Of a stretch of 39,914 nt of DNA, positions 26,309 through 35,141 are shown piece by piece. The stretch spans positions 1 through 39,914 of the forward strand of contig JAUUZQ010000026.1 of assembly GCA_030589895.1 (NCBI GenBank), written 5' to 3'. Position numbers and translations under genes: made by a program. The stretch comes from Bacteroidales bacterium. GTDB lineage: Bacteria; Bacteroidota; Bacteroidia; Bacteroidales; GCA-2748055. The notes under the pieces were generated by a model. The model was not told the DNA's origin. It saw only the letters and a list, made by a program, of their open reading frames with translations, and made no database searches. Position 1 is the stretch's first letter, and each line of letters starts with the position of its first letter.

Positions 26309-28582
26309 ATGATTAAGCGCCTAACTCTATTTCTGCTTTTTTTTGCGGTATTGAATCTTCATTCGCAGAATTCAATTATTGCGGATAGTTTGCAAAAATC
26401 AATCAGAGCTGCAAGTTCTGATTCTTCCAAATCCAGACTGCTTTCAGAATTAGCACTTCAATATAAATTGAAGGATACTACACTGGCAAAGGAATATCTT
26501 GACAGGTCCTTCAAACTGGCTTCAAGTTCCTCATACTCACTTGGATTAGGGAAGTACTATGAGGCTTTTGGAGAAATAAGACTCTATTATGGACTCTACC
26601 ATAACGCCATCAGCCTATTTGATCATGCCATTTCTCATTACCTTCTGGCACAGGATGAGGTAGGGCAGGCCGGCGCAATTGTTGACCAGGGTAATGCTTA
26701 TCTCTTTCTTGCAGAATATGAAAAGGCATTTAAAAATTATCGTTTTGCGCTGGATATATATGAGAAAAATCAGCTTCCTTATGGCATTTGCAGATGCCTG
26801 AATAATATGGGAATTATCTATAAAAACCATGGGGAGTATAGCAAAGCTCTGGATACTTACAGGAAAACAAAAGATATATATGAAGCGTCTGATGATAAAT
26901 TATCACTTATTGATACATACATAAATATTGGAAACGTATATGTAATTCTAAGTGATTACGATCTGGCTCTCAATTACTATAGCAATGGTCTGGAGATATC
27001 TCAAGAGCTTGGAGTTAAGAAAAGTATAGCCATGATATTGCTTAATATGGGAGTGATCTACAATAAAATGAGCGACTATGATAAAGCATTGGAATTCTAT
27101 TCCAGGTCTCTCAAAATTCTAAAAAAATTAGATGATAAAATAAATATCTCAAAGTGTCTGACCAATATTGGGACAAATTATACTGAGATGGAAAAGTATG
27201 ATCTGGCCCGCGAGTATATATACAAAGGATTAAGTATAAAAAAGGAACTGGGAGATAGAAGATCTATATCCAATGGCTATAATTTCCTTGCAGAGATTCA
27301 ATTCCATCTTGGCGATTACAATAATGCAATTGAGCTGGATAAGGAGGCTATTAAATATAAAAAGGAATTTAATGATATAGAAGGACTTGCCCGGTGCTAT
27401 GTTGGGGTGAGCAGAGCCTACTTAAAGCTTGGAGAACTAAAAATGGCACTGTCCTTTGCTGATTCGGCACTCACTTATGGAGAATCTATCGATGTGATTG
27501 AACATATCGTATCATCTTATTACCTTAAAAAGGAAATTTTCGCTGCTTTGGGTAACTATCCAGAGGCATATAAAATGTCTGTTGCATACAAGAGTTTCAG
27601 TGATAGCCTTATGAATGAAAGAAAAGCCAGGGCTGTTAATGAGATTGAAATAAAATACCAGACTAAATTTCTCGAAGAGGAAAATGAACTGTTGAGATTG
27701 CAATCCAGCCTTGATGCAGAGAAGATGAGAAGACAGGACATGATGTTCTACGCCTTCCTTATCATCTCAATTCTTTTGGCTGCTATTTTACTCCTGGTGA
27801 TTTATTTTCAAAGCAGACAAAAACGATTAAATAAGTCCTTATATAAGAAGAATCAGATTATCACAAAGCAAAATCTCAAACTCGATAGACTGATTAAAAC
27901 AAAAAACACCATACTCTCAATCATTGCACATGATTTGAGGGGTACAATTGGAAATCAGCTTACTACAATCTCTTTGATAAATGAAGGAGACCTGATAGAC
28001 AATGAAGAAAGAAAAAGGCTCCTTTCAAAACTTGAAAACACGGCTTCAGTTTCACTGGAATTGCTTGAGAACCTATTGTCCTGGTCGAAGATGCAAGAGG
28101 GCTTAATAAAATATACGCCTACACAGGAGGATATTAGAGATGTAATTAGGGATGTTATTAAGAATCTTGGACAAATGGTGACGGACAAGCAACTTTTGAT
28201 CAAGAATGAATTGGATAAGTCTATTCCATGCTTCATCGATAAATATATGATTAATGAACTGTTTCGCATCCTTCTGAGTAATGCTGGCAAGTATTCCATG
28301 CATGGAGGTGAGATTAATATTACATATAGTTTTAAAGACAAACTACATCACTTTGAGATCAAAGATCACGGGATTGGAATATCAAAGCAAGATATTCATA
28401 ATATATATAAAGGTGGACCAGTATCAATACGTTTCGGGACTGATAATGAGAAGGGGTCTGGTATTGGATTGACTCTCGTAAAGGAGTTTTTAGAGTATCA
28501 CCAGGGAACACTGGAAATTACAAGTGAGCAACAATCCGGAACAAGTTTTATCGTTAAACTTCCCTGTACAGATTTTCTTTAG
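26309..28582 (+). CDS. TPR-containing membrane histidine kinase
   Basis: This 757-residue protein has a signal peptide (1-19, LNLHSQ), about nine tetratricopeptide repeats (about 60-430, e.g. NNMGIIYKNHGEYSKALDTY and LNMGVIYNKMSDYDKALEFY), a coiled coil (430-475), one membrane helix (about 478-500), a second coiled coil and a kinase core. The phosphoaccepting His541 is in SIIAHDLRG; the ATPase domain has the N box (LLSNAGKYS), the G1 box DHGIGIS and the G2 box GSGIGLTLV. The TPRs are predicted to be periplasmic and to sense a protein or peptide partner. No response regulator lies beside it; the single-domain regulator at 7012 is about 19 kb away. Such TPR kinases are common in Bacteroidota. 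Confidence 0.92.
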   Translation: MIKRLTLFLLFFAVLNLHSQNSIIADSLQKSIRAASSDSSKSRLLSELALQYKLKDTTLAKEYLDRSFKLASSSSYSLGLGKYYEAFGEIRLYYGLYHNAISLFDHAISHYLLAQDEVGQAGAIVDQGNAYLFLAEYEKAFKNYRFALDIYEKNQLPYGICRCLNNMGIIYKNHGEYSKALDTYRKTKDIYEASDDKLSLIDTYINIGNVYVILSDYDLALNYYSNGLEISQELGVKKSIAMILLNMGVIYNKMSDYDKALEFYSRSLKILKKLDDKINISKCLTNIGTNYTEMEKYDLAREYIYKGLSIKKELGDRRSISNGYNFLAEIQFHLGDYNNAIELDKEAIKYKKEFNDIEGLARCYVGVSRAYLKLGELKMALSFADSALTYGESIDVIEHIVSSYYLKKEIFAALGNYPEAYKMSVAYKSFSDSLMNERKARAVNEIEIKYQTKFLEEENELLRLQSSLDAEKMRRQDMMFYAFLIISILLAAILLLVIYFQSRQKRLNKSLYKKNQIITKQNLKLDRLIKTKNTILSIIAHDLRGTIGNQLTTISLINEGDLIDNEERKRLLSKLENTASVSLELLENLLSWSKMQEGLIKYTPTQEDIRDVIRDVIKNLGQMVTDKQLLIKNELDKSIPCFIDKYMINELFRILLSNAGKYSMHGGEINITYSFKDKLHHFEIKDHGIGISKQDIHNIYKGGPVSIRFGTDNEKGSGIGLTLVKEFLEYHQGTLEITSEQQSGTSFIVKLPCTDFL

Positions 28583-28602
28583 CATTAGATTTTCTATTTA
28601 AT

Positions 28603-28610
28603 TATCTTTG
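28603..28610 (+). promoter_or_regulatory. -7 promoter element before relA
   Basis: TATCTTTG is an exact match to TAnnTTTG, 27 bp before the ATG of the RelA gene and just after the stop of the histidine kinase, so the two genes are probably transcribed separately. The -33 region is not clear. Confidence 0.5.
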
Positions 28611-28637
28611 TTGTGTACTGAAAAGTAGTCGATCAAT

Positions 28638-30845
28638 ATGAAGATTGAAGATAACATAGAGATACTTCTTCAGAAGAATTATCGCAATCTGCTTAAGGTT
28701 TGCAATGAAGAATATGATGCAAAAGGAATCAAAATGATTAGAAAATCATTTGATTTTTTAGCAGAACAAGCCAGGATCAGAGAATTTCCAAATGCAGAAG
28801 CACTAATTAACTTTTCCACGGAACTTGCAAAAATGGTAACTGTGGAGTTGGGACTGGATCCTTTGGGATCATCAGCAGCCCTTGTACTGCCTATAGCTAT
28901 GTTCTCATCCGATATTATGGCTGCCACTGAAAAATCTTTGGGAAAGAGGGTTTGGGTAATTCTTCAAGAGTTAAAAAAGATTAGTGATCTGAACACTGAT
29001 ACGACAGAGAAGCACTCAGAGAATATGAGAAACCTGATCCTGTCTCTATCCACAGATTTTCGTGTTATACTCATCAAAATTGCTGAAAGACTATATTATC
29101 TTCGTCTGCTCAAGAGTAAGGATAACAAACAGGGTATTGCAGCAGCAAGTGAAGCTAAGTCAATATATTCTCCACTGGCACACAGACTCGGTCTCTATAA
29201 TATGATGTCGGAGATGGACGATATAGCCATGCGGATTCTTGAAAAAGATATTTATGTTGAGATCAGCCAGAAATTAAAAGCTACAAAAACCAGGAGAGAA
29301 AAATTTATACAAGACTTTATTCAACCCCTCAGTGAAGGACTGGAGAATGAGAACTTAAAGTATAAAATTCTGGGACGCCCAAAATCTATCTCTTCCATCT
29401 GGAGAAAAATGAAAAAACAGAATGTAGATTTTGAAGAGGTGTACGACAAGTTTGCAATCAGGATAATACTTTTAAGCACTACAAAAAGGGAGAAATCAGA
29501 TTGCTGGAGAGCGTATTCAGTTGTTACAGACAAATACCAACCTAATCCGGATCGATTGCGAGATTGGATTTCAATGCCCAAATCTAATGGCTATGAGTCT
29601 CTGCACACCACTGTGGTGGTTCCCGGAGGAGATTGGGTAGAGATTCAGATACGATCGGAGAGGATGAATGAGATTGCCGAAAAGGGACTGGCAGCACATT
29701 GGAAATACAAAGGAATAAAAGGACAGGCAGGAGTGGATGAATGGTTGGGGAGGGTTCGGGAAGCAATGAGCCAGAGTGAAGATGAGGACTCTGCAAATTT
29801 GATTGATGAATTAAAACTTAGTCAGTTTTCGAAGGAGATATTTGTTTTTACGCCAAACGGTGATCTGAAGAAATTTCCTGAAAATGCAACTGTTCTGGAT
29901 TTTGCCTATGACATCCATACTGAAGTTGGGTCATCCTGTATAGGGGCTAAAATTAATGGTAAGATTGTTCCTATCAGACATCATCTTCAAAATGGGGATA
30001 AAGTAGAAATCATTCAGGCAAAAAACCAGAAGGCAAAAGTTGACTGGCTTAATTTTGTCTACACATCTAAGGCAAAAGGAAAGATTAAACTGGCGCTGAA
30101 AGAGACGAAACTAAAGGAATCTGAGAATGGGAAGGAAATTTTGAAGCGGAGATTCAAGAACTGGAAGATTGATTATGATGACAGTAATATCAGAAAGGTG
30201 ATCCAACACTTTTCTTATAATGACTCCATAGACCTGCATTACGATATTGCTACTGAAAAGATTGATTTATTGGATATTAAAGAACTTTTTGCTCCTAAAT
30301 CTGATGAGATTAAGGAGAAAAAAGTAGTCCCTATTGAAGATGAATCAGTCAATAAACTTGTAAGGAATACCATTCAGCAAACGGATGACTTTCTGGTTAT
30401 TGATGAGCAGATATCTAATATAGACTACAAATTATCAAAATGCTGCACCCCCATCCTTGGCGATTCAATTTTCGGTTTTGTCACAAGAGAAGCCGGAATC
30501 TCCATCCACCGAATGAATTGTCCGAATGCACATCAACTGCTCTCTAAATATGGGTATAGGGTTGTTAAAGCACAGTGGACAAAGGCTGATGATGACACAC
30601 GATTTGCAGTAACTATTCTTATCACAGGTCTTGATGACATAGGTATTGTCAGCAATATCTCAGATGTTATTTCAAAAGACCTTCAGGTCAATATGAGGTC
30701 TCTCTCCATCGAATCCAAAGATGGAATGTTTGAAGGTACCATCACTCTATTTGTAAAAGACACGCAACATCTGGAGGCCTTGAACCGAAAGCTGAAAAAG
30801 ATCAAGGGAATATCAAGTGTCAGAAGAATCGAATCTGCAGGATAA
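28638..30845 (+). CDS. relA: RelA-type (p)ppGpp synthetase with decayed hydrolase domain
   Basis: This 735-residue RelA/SpoT homologue makes the stringent alarmone. The N-terminal HD region (about 45-180) has the fold but not the metal and catalytic residues: the usual LLHDVVEDT is ALVLPIAMFSSDI, and DRLHNMRTL is ERLYYLRLL, so hydrolysis is very unlikely. The synthetase domain (about 240-355) is intact (GRPKSISSIWRKMK, SNGYESLHTTVV, EIQIRSERMNEIAEKGLAAHWKYK). A TGS domain (398-460, VFTPNGDLKKFPENATVLDFAYD), a zinc-finger-like segment (SKCCTPILGDSIFGF, HRMNCPNA) and a C-terminal ACT domain (about 660-735) follow. Bacteroidota often carry such a synthetase together with a bifunctional Rel elsewhere. 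Confidence 0.9.
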   Translation: MKIEDNIEILLQKNYRNLLKVCNEEYDAKGIKMIRKSFDFLAEQARIREFPNAEALINFSTELAKMVTVELGLDPLGSSAALVLPIAMFSSDIMAATEKSLGKRVWVILQELKKISDLNTDTTEKHSENMRNLILSLSTDFRVILIKIAERLYYLRLLKSKDNKQGIAAASEAKSIYSPLAHRLGLYNMMSEMDDIAMRILEKDIYVEISQKLKATKTRREKFIQDFIQPLSEGLENENLKYKILGRPKSISSIWRKMKKQNVDFEEVYDKFAIRIILLSTTKREKSDCWRAYSVVTDKYQPNPDRLRDWISMPKSNGYESLHTTVVVPGGDWVEIQIRSERMNEIAEKGLAAHWKYKGIKGQAGVDEWLGRVREAMSQSEDEDSANLIDELKLSQFSKEIFVFTPNGDLKKFPENATVLDFAYDIHTEVGSSCIGAKINGKIVPIRHHLQNGDKVEIIQAKNQKAKVDWLNFVYTSKAKGKIKLALKETKLKESENGKEILKRRFKNWKIDYDDSNIRKVIQHFSYNDSIDLHYDIATEKIDLLDIKELFAPKSDEIKEKKVVPIEDESVNKLVRNTIQQTDDFLVIDEQISNIDYKLSKCCTPILGDSIFGFVTREAGISIHRMNCPNAHQLLSKYGYRVVKAQWTKADDDTRFAVTILITGLDDIGIVSNISDVISKDLQVNMRSLSIESKDGMFEGTITLFVKDTQHLEALNRKLKKIKGISSVRRIESAG

Positions 30846-30858
30846 GTAACAATAAATA

Positions 30859-33789
30859 TCAATACCGCGGATCTGGTTTTGTGGGCATCTTCACCATTTT
30901 TTCTACCGTCATACCCGGAAAGCCCATCTCCTCCGTAATTTCTCCCAGCAGAAGATAGACACCTGATCCCTGATACTTATATTTTTTTAGAGAATTGGGG
31001 AAATTTACCACATCAAAAAACTCTCCCTCGTTATCTATAAAAGTCCCGAAATGCATCCACTCTTTTTTTACAGTTCTGACATTCTTCACCGTAACGAGTT
31101 TACCCAACATGCGTTTTCTCTTCCCTGTATACTGTAGCATCTCACTAGCACCTATCTCACCCCGGAAATCAGTCTCCAGCATATCGAATGAGCTCATAGA
31201 GACCGGAAATCCAAGCAACTCAATCTCATCGTAAGCATCTTCAATAGGAAATTGCTCAAGTGCAGGCAGAACAAACTCTTTTTTCTCTTCCGGAAAGACT
31301 GATCTGCTAATCTCCCTTTTTTTAACCTGTCCGAGTTTCCAGTGGGCGTCCCACAATAACTCCTTCTTCGTTTTCTCTGTAAAGCGAAATGCGTTTACCC
31401 GGATAAGCGTAAGCAGCTGCTCATGTCCCACGGGTACCCTGGCCACAAAGTTGGCCAAGTCACTGTAGGCACCATTTTCCGTCCTCTCAGTCACAATCTG
31501 TTTAGCAATGCCGGATTCAAGATTCTGAATATGGATTAGTCCTAAAAAAAGATCTGTTCCATAAATATTTGTCTTGTAATCACTTTGATTTACACAGGGG
31601 AGGTAAATGGCAGCCCCTTGTCTCTTTGCTTCATTCACGTAAACCCAGGTGCGGTAGAATCCCCCGAAATTATTAATCACAGCTACCATAAACTCCTGTG
31701 GATAATAGGTTTTCAGGAAAAGCGATTGAAAACTCTCCACAGCAAATGAAGCGGAATGGGCTTTGGAGAAGGCGTAACCTGCAAACGAGCTGATCTGACG
31801 CCACACCTCATTGGTGAGTGAATCGGGATGAGCTTTCTCTCTACAGTTCGAGAAAAACTTCGCTGCTATCCTGTCAAACTCTTTTCGTGAACGGTACTTT
31901 CCACTCATGGCTCTGCGGAGAACATCAGCATCAGAGAGGTCGAGTCCTGCAAAATGGTGACATATCTTGATTACGTCCTCCTGGTAAACCATCACACCAA
32001 AAGTTTCACCGAGGAGTTCTTCCATGATAGGATGGAGGTATTCAAAACTATCCGGATGATGAAAGCGGTTGATATACTCGCGCATCATACCTGATTTTGC
32101 AACGCCCGGACGAATAATGGAGCTGGCAGCCACAAGACTCTTATAAGAGTTACAACTCAGTTTCTTAAGCAAACCCCGCATGGCGGGACTCTCAATGTAG
32201 AAACATCCATTTGTCTCACCAATACGAAGTTGATTCAGTATCCGTTCATCCTTCTTGAACTGCTCCACCCTGTGCACATCAATATCCAATCCGCGGTTTG
32301 CAAATACAATCTCAACAGTCTCCTTGATATGACCAATACCACGCTGACTAAGTATATCCAGTTTCTCGTATCCGATACTTTCGGCCACGTACATATCCCA
32401 TTGCGTAGTGGGCAAGCCTTTGGGAGGAAGATCAAGGGCCGTATAGCAGGTGATAGGATCTTCGGAGATAATAACGCCACCCGCATGAATACTGCGTAGG
32501 TTTGGAAAGTCAACAATCTGGTTCCCAATCTGGTAAATACGTGAGGTAATATGATTCTCATTCATCTGATCACCGGAGTTTGCTACCAGCGCATCGATCT
32601 CCTCTTTGGGCAGTCCGTATACCTTCCCCAGTTCACGAAAGATCGATCGGTCACGAAAGGTTGACATGGTTCCGATCAGCGCCGTGTGTCTCCTTCCATA
32701 TCTCTTAAAAATATAATCCAGCACATCATCGCGCTCTTTCCACGAAAAATCGATATCGAAATCGGGAGGAGAAGTGCGTTTTGGATTGATAAACCTTTCG
32801 AAATAGAGATCCAGGTCTATGGGATCCACATCAGTAATACGCAAACAGTAGGCGACAATAGAGTTTGCACCACTGCCACGGCCTACATGGTAAAAACTGC
32901 GTGACATTGAGTAACGTATCACATCCCAGGTTATTAAAAAATAGGAGGAGAAACCCAATTGATCAATCACAGTAAGCTCGTGTTCTATCCTTCTTTGTGC
33001 CTCCCGGTTCTGCTTCCCATAACGATATAGCATTCCTTCCAGGGCTAGTTTTTTAAGAAAAATACGGTCGTCAGCCCTTGCACCTGTATAGGTCCGTTTA
33101 TTCTTTATGCTCTGGTAATCGAAAGATATCTGACAATCTGAAATAAGTTGTTCTGTATTTCTCACAATGTTTGGAAAGTCTGAATAGGCACACAGGAGCA
33201 AATCAGGTGAGAGCAATATATCATGCTCTTCTGTCAGCATTGAAGATTGCAGTTTCCCCAGTACAATATTATGATCTATGGCCCGCAGATGCCTGTGCAG
33301 TGCAAAGTCGCTCTTATTCAGCATACTAACTGAATGGAAAATTACAAATCGATCCTGGTGAGGAAAATTTCCAATGCGGTTAAGCTCGCCCGGTTTCACC
33401 CCAATTAACTCATAATCCCTTAGCTTTCGTTTTGGATAATTGTTGAGATGATAGATATACCAGACCTGGCGCGTGGCAGGCGCTGTAGCAGGGAAGGGGA
33501 GAGCTGTTTCATTGTGATAAGAGAGGAACTCATTGAGCTCCCGGAATCCGTCGTTATTCCTGGCGATCCCGGTATAGAGGTACTTATCTCCGTTTCGGAA
33601 TTCAACACCTCCTATAGGGTGAATACTACTTTCATTGCATATCCTGACAAAATCCACCATCCCGGTAGAGTTATTGATATCGGTAAGTGCCAGAGAATCG
33701 ATTCCCAGTTTTACAGCTTCCCCGACCAATGTTTCAATGGCCATGGTGCCGTAACGTAGACTATAATATGAGTGGCAGTTTAAATACAT
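30859..33789 (-). CDS. Error-prone DNA polymerase III alpha-type subunit (DnaE2/ImuC-like)
   Basis: This 976-residue C-family polymerase is shorter than a replicative DnaE (about 1160 or more). The PHP domain begins MYLNCHSYYSLRYG, where the usual His-x-His metal pair reads Asn-Cys-His. The polymerase core has GRGSGANSIVAYCLRITDVD and PDFDIDFSW (342-350, catalytic aspartates), KAHSASFAVESF, and a C-terminal OB-like segment (KLVTVKNVRTVKKEWMHFGTF). Its start overlaps the stop of dinB by 10 bp, and both lie divergent to a LexA/CI-like regulator. This order is the Bacteroidota counterpart of the imuA-imuB-dnaE2 mutagenesis cassette; the polymerase probably extends from lesions bypassed by DinB. 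The name dnaE2 fits by context, but a second DnaE is not visible in the window. Confidence 0.88.
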   Translation of the reverse strand: MYLNCHSYYSLRYGTMAIETLVGEAVKLGIDSLALTDINNSTGMVDFVRICNESSIHPIGGVEFRNGDKYLYTGIARNNDGFRELNEFLSYHNETALPFPATAPATRQVWYIYHLNNYPKRKLRDYELIGVKPGELNRIGNFPHQDRFVIFHSVSMLNKSDFALHRHLRAIDHNIVLGKLQSSMLTEEHDILLSPDLLLCAYSDFPNIVRNTEQLISDCQISFDYQSIKNKRTYTGARADDRIFLKKLALEGMLYRYGKQNREAQRRIEHELTVIDQLGFSSYFLITWDVIRYSMSRSFYHVGRGSGANSIVAYCLRITDVDPIDLDLYFERFINPKRTSPPDFDIDFSWKERDDVLDYIFKRYGRRHTALIGTMSTFRDRSIFRELGKVYGLPKEEIDALVANSGDQMNENHITSRIYQIGNQIVDFPNLRSIHAGGVIISEDPITCYTALDLPPKGLPTTQWDMYVAESIGYEKLDILSQRGIGHIKETVEIVFANRGLDIDVHRVEQFKKDERILNQLRIGETNGCFYIESPAMRGLLKKLSCNSYKSLVAASSIIRPGVAKSGMMREYINRFHHPDSFEYLHPIMEELLGETFGVMVYQEDVIKICHHFAGLDLSDADVLRRAMSGKYRSRKEFDRIAAKFFSNCREKAHPDSLTNEVWRQISSFAGYAFSKAHSASFAVESFQSLFLKTYYPQEFMVAVINNFGGFYRTWVYVNEAKRQGAAIYLPCVNQSDYKTNIYGTDLFLGLIHIQNLESGIAKQIVTERTENGAYSDLANFVARVPVGHEQLLTLIRVNAFRFTEKTKKELLWDAHWKLGQVKKREISRSVFPEEKKEFVLPALEQFPIEDAYDEIELLGFPVSMSSFDMLETDFRGEIGASEMLQYTGKRKRMLGKLVTVKNVRTVKKEWMHFGTFIDNEGEFFDVVNFPNSLKKYKYQGSGVYLLLGEITEEMGFPGMTVEKMVKMPTKPDPRY

Positions 33790-34955
33790 TTTTTCTTCTC
33801 TTCAAATTCCTTCATCTTTATACCGCTGGCCCTGCGCACAGAACCCGAGCCGAAACGTTTCCGAAGAGAATCCATGGCCATGTATAATTTAATCATCTCT
33901 GAAGTGTCTTCGAAGAGGTTCAATTGCTGCACACCCCTCACCAGTCCGGAAAGTTTGACTCCCACCAGGCGCAAGAGCATGCGACGAGTGTAGAGGCGTT
34001 CAAAAAGCTCTTTGGCCAGTGGGATCAGCACATGATCGAAAGAAGTATAAGCTATCCTCTTCTGCAAAGTGTGGGTGTCGAAATTGGAATACCTGATCTT
34101 TACAGTTATCACAGAGCTGAGTTTTTCCTCTTTCCGCAATTGGAAAGCAAGTTTTTCCACCATAGAAACCAAAAGGTCATTTATCCCCATTATATCCATC
34201 GTATCCCGCTCGAAGGTCCTCTCAGAGCCAATCGACTTCCGTTCAGAGTATTGCATCACCGGTGTGGGATCAATACCATTTGCCTTCTTCCATATCACGA
34301 TACCATTTTTCCCCATTAAACTCTCCATCATTTCTATTGGAATCAAGCTTAGGGTCCCAATATTGGAAACACCCATAGAGCGCAAAAGATGGTAGGTTTT
34401 ATTACCGATCATAGGGATTTTACGAATGGAAAGAGGGGAGAGGAAGTCCTTAACAATGGGGAGAGGCACCTCTATCTCTCCATTTGGTTTTGCCTCTCCT
34501 GTAGCAATTTTGGAAACTGTTTTATTAACTGATAATCCACATGAGATAGGCAATCCTGTCTCCCTGATAATCTCTTGCCGAAGCTCTTTGGTCCATTGCA
34601 AACATCCAAAAAACCGATCCATTCCTGAAATATCAAGATAGTGCTCATCAATGGACGCTTTCTCATATACAGGTGCCTTTTCAGCAATAATATCGCTAAC
34701 CATTTTCGAATAGCGGGTATATACATCCATATCACCACGCACAACAATTGCCTCACTACACAATGCCTTTGCAAACTTCATAGGCATGGCAGAGTGAACA
34801 CCGAAACGACGTGCCTCATAGCTGCAGCTGGAAACCACCCCGCGATCGGATGTACCCCCGATAATAACAGGTTTTCCCTCCAATGCACTGTTCTGTAAGC
34901 GCTCCACGGAAACAAAAAATGTATCCAGGTCCATATGTAGTACGTTTCTTTTCAT
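33780..34955 (-). CDS. dinB: Y-family DNA polymerase IV
   Basis: The protein is 391 residues from the ATG at 34955; the longer frame begins with a GTG at 35003 and adds 16 residues unlike the family. It starts MKRNVLHMDLDTFFVSVERL, with the first catalytic aspartates, and has YEKASIDEHYLDISGMDRFFG with the second acidic pair; His replaces the more usual Ala or Gly of SIDEAYLD. The helix-hairpin-helix region (IPMIGNKTYHLLRSMGVSNIGTL) and little-finger domain follow, and RVGVK-like and LNLFED segments close the protein, the latter a possible sliding-clamp-binding motif (QLNLFE). It bypasses damaged bases with low fidelity. It leads a two-gene operon with the DnaE2-like polymerase. Confidence 0.92.
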   Translation of the reverse strand: MKRNVLHMDLDTFFVSVERLQNSALEGKPVIIGGTSDRGVVSSCSYEARRFGVHSAMPMKFAKALCSEAIVVRGDMDVYTRYSKMVSDIIAEKAPVYEKASIDEHYLDISGMDRFFGCLQWTKELRQEIIRETGLPISCGLSVNKTVSKIATGEAKPNGEIEVPLPIVKDFLSPLSIRKIPMIGNKTYHLLRSMGVSNIGTLSLIPIEMMESLMGKNGIVIWKKANGIDPTPVMQYSERKSIGSERTFERDTMDIMGINDLLVSMVEKLAFQLRKEEKLSSVITVKIRYSNFDTHTLQKRIAYTSFDHVLIPLAKELFERLYTRRMLLRLVGVKLSGLVRGVQQLNLFEDTSEMIKLYMAMDSLRKRFGSGSVRRASGIKMKEFEEKKKCI

Positions 34956-35056
34956 ATTTTTTTTGTGGAAACGCGCCACGTGCTGCGTCTTTTCAAAACA
35001 CACACAGTCGCATCCCCAGAAAACAATTTGTTATTCCGATTATTTTATTTTATATT

Positions 35057-35073
35057 TGATTAGTTTTTAATCA
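35057..35073. promoter_or_regulatory. Operator-like palindrome 1 of the mutagenesis cassette
   Basis: TGATTA-GTTTT-TAATCA, a perfect 6+5+6 inverted repeat between dinB and the XRE-S24 regulator. Its arms and spacer length are identical to those of the copy 23 bp further on. It is the expected kind and place of binding site for the divergently encoded repressor. Confidence 0.65.
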
Positions 35074-35079
35074 TTTCTT

Positions 35080-35096
35080 TGATTACAATATAATCA
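35080..35096. promoter_or_regulatory. Operator-like palindrome 2 of the mutagenesis cassette
   Basis: TGATTA-CAATA-TAATCA, the same arms as palindrome 1. Centre-to-centre distance is 23 bp, about two helical turns, so dimers bound at both would lie on the same face of the DNA. It is 46 bp before the regulator start codon. The flanks also agree (TTTGATTA and TAATCATT in both copies). Confidence 0.65.
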
Positions 35097-35141
35097 TTGA
35101 AATAATTAACTCCAAGGATATTCACTTAAAATAATTGGATT

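Noticed and set aside
34956-35003. Sixteen-residue N-terminal extension of dinB from a GTG
   Set aside because: The family start MKRNVLHMDLDTFF begins at the ATG at 34955, and the extension is not conserved in type.
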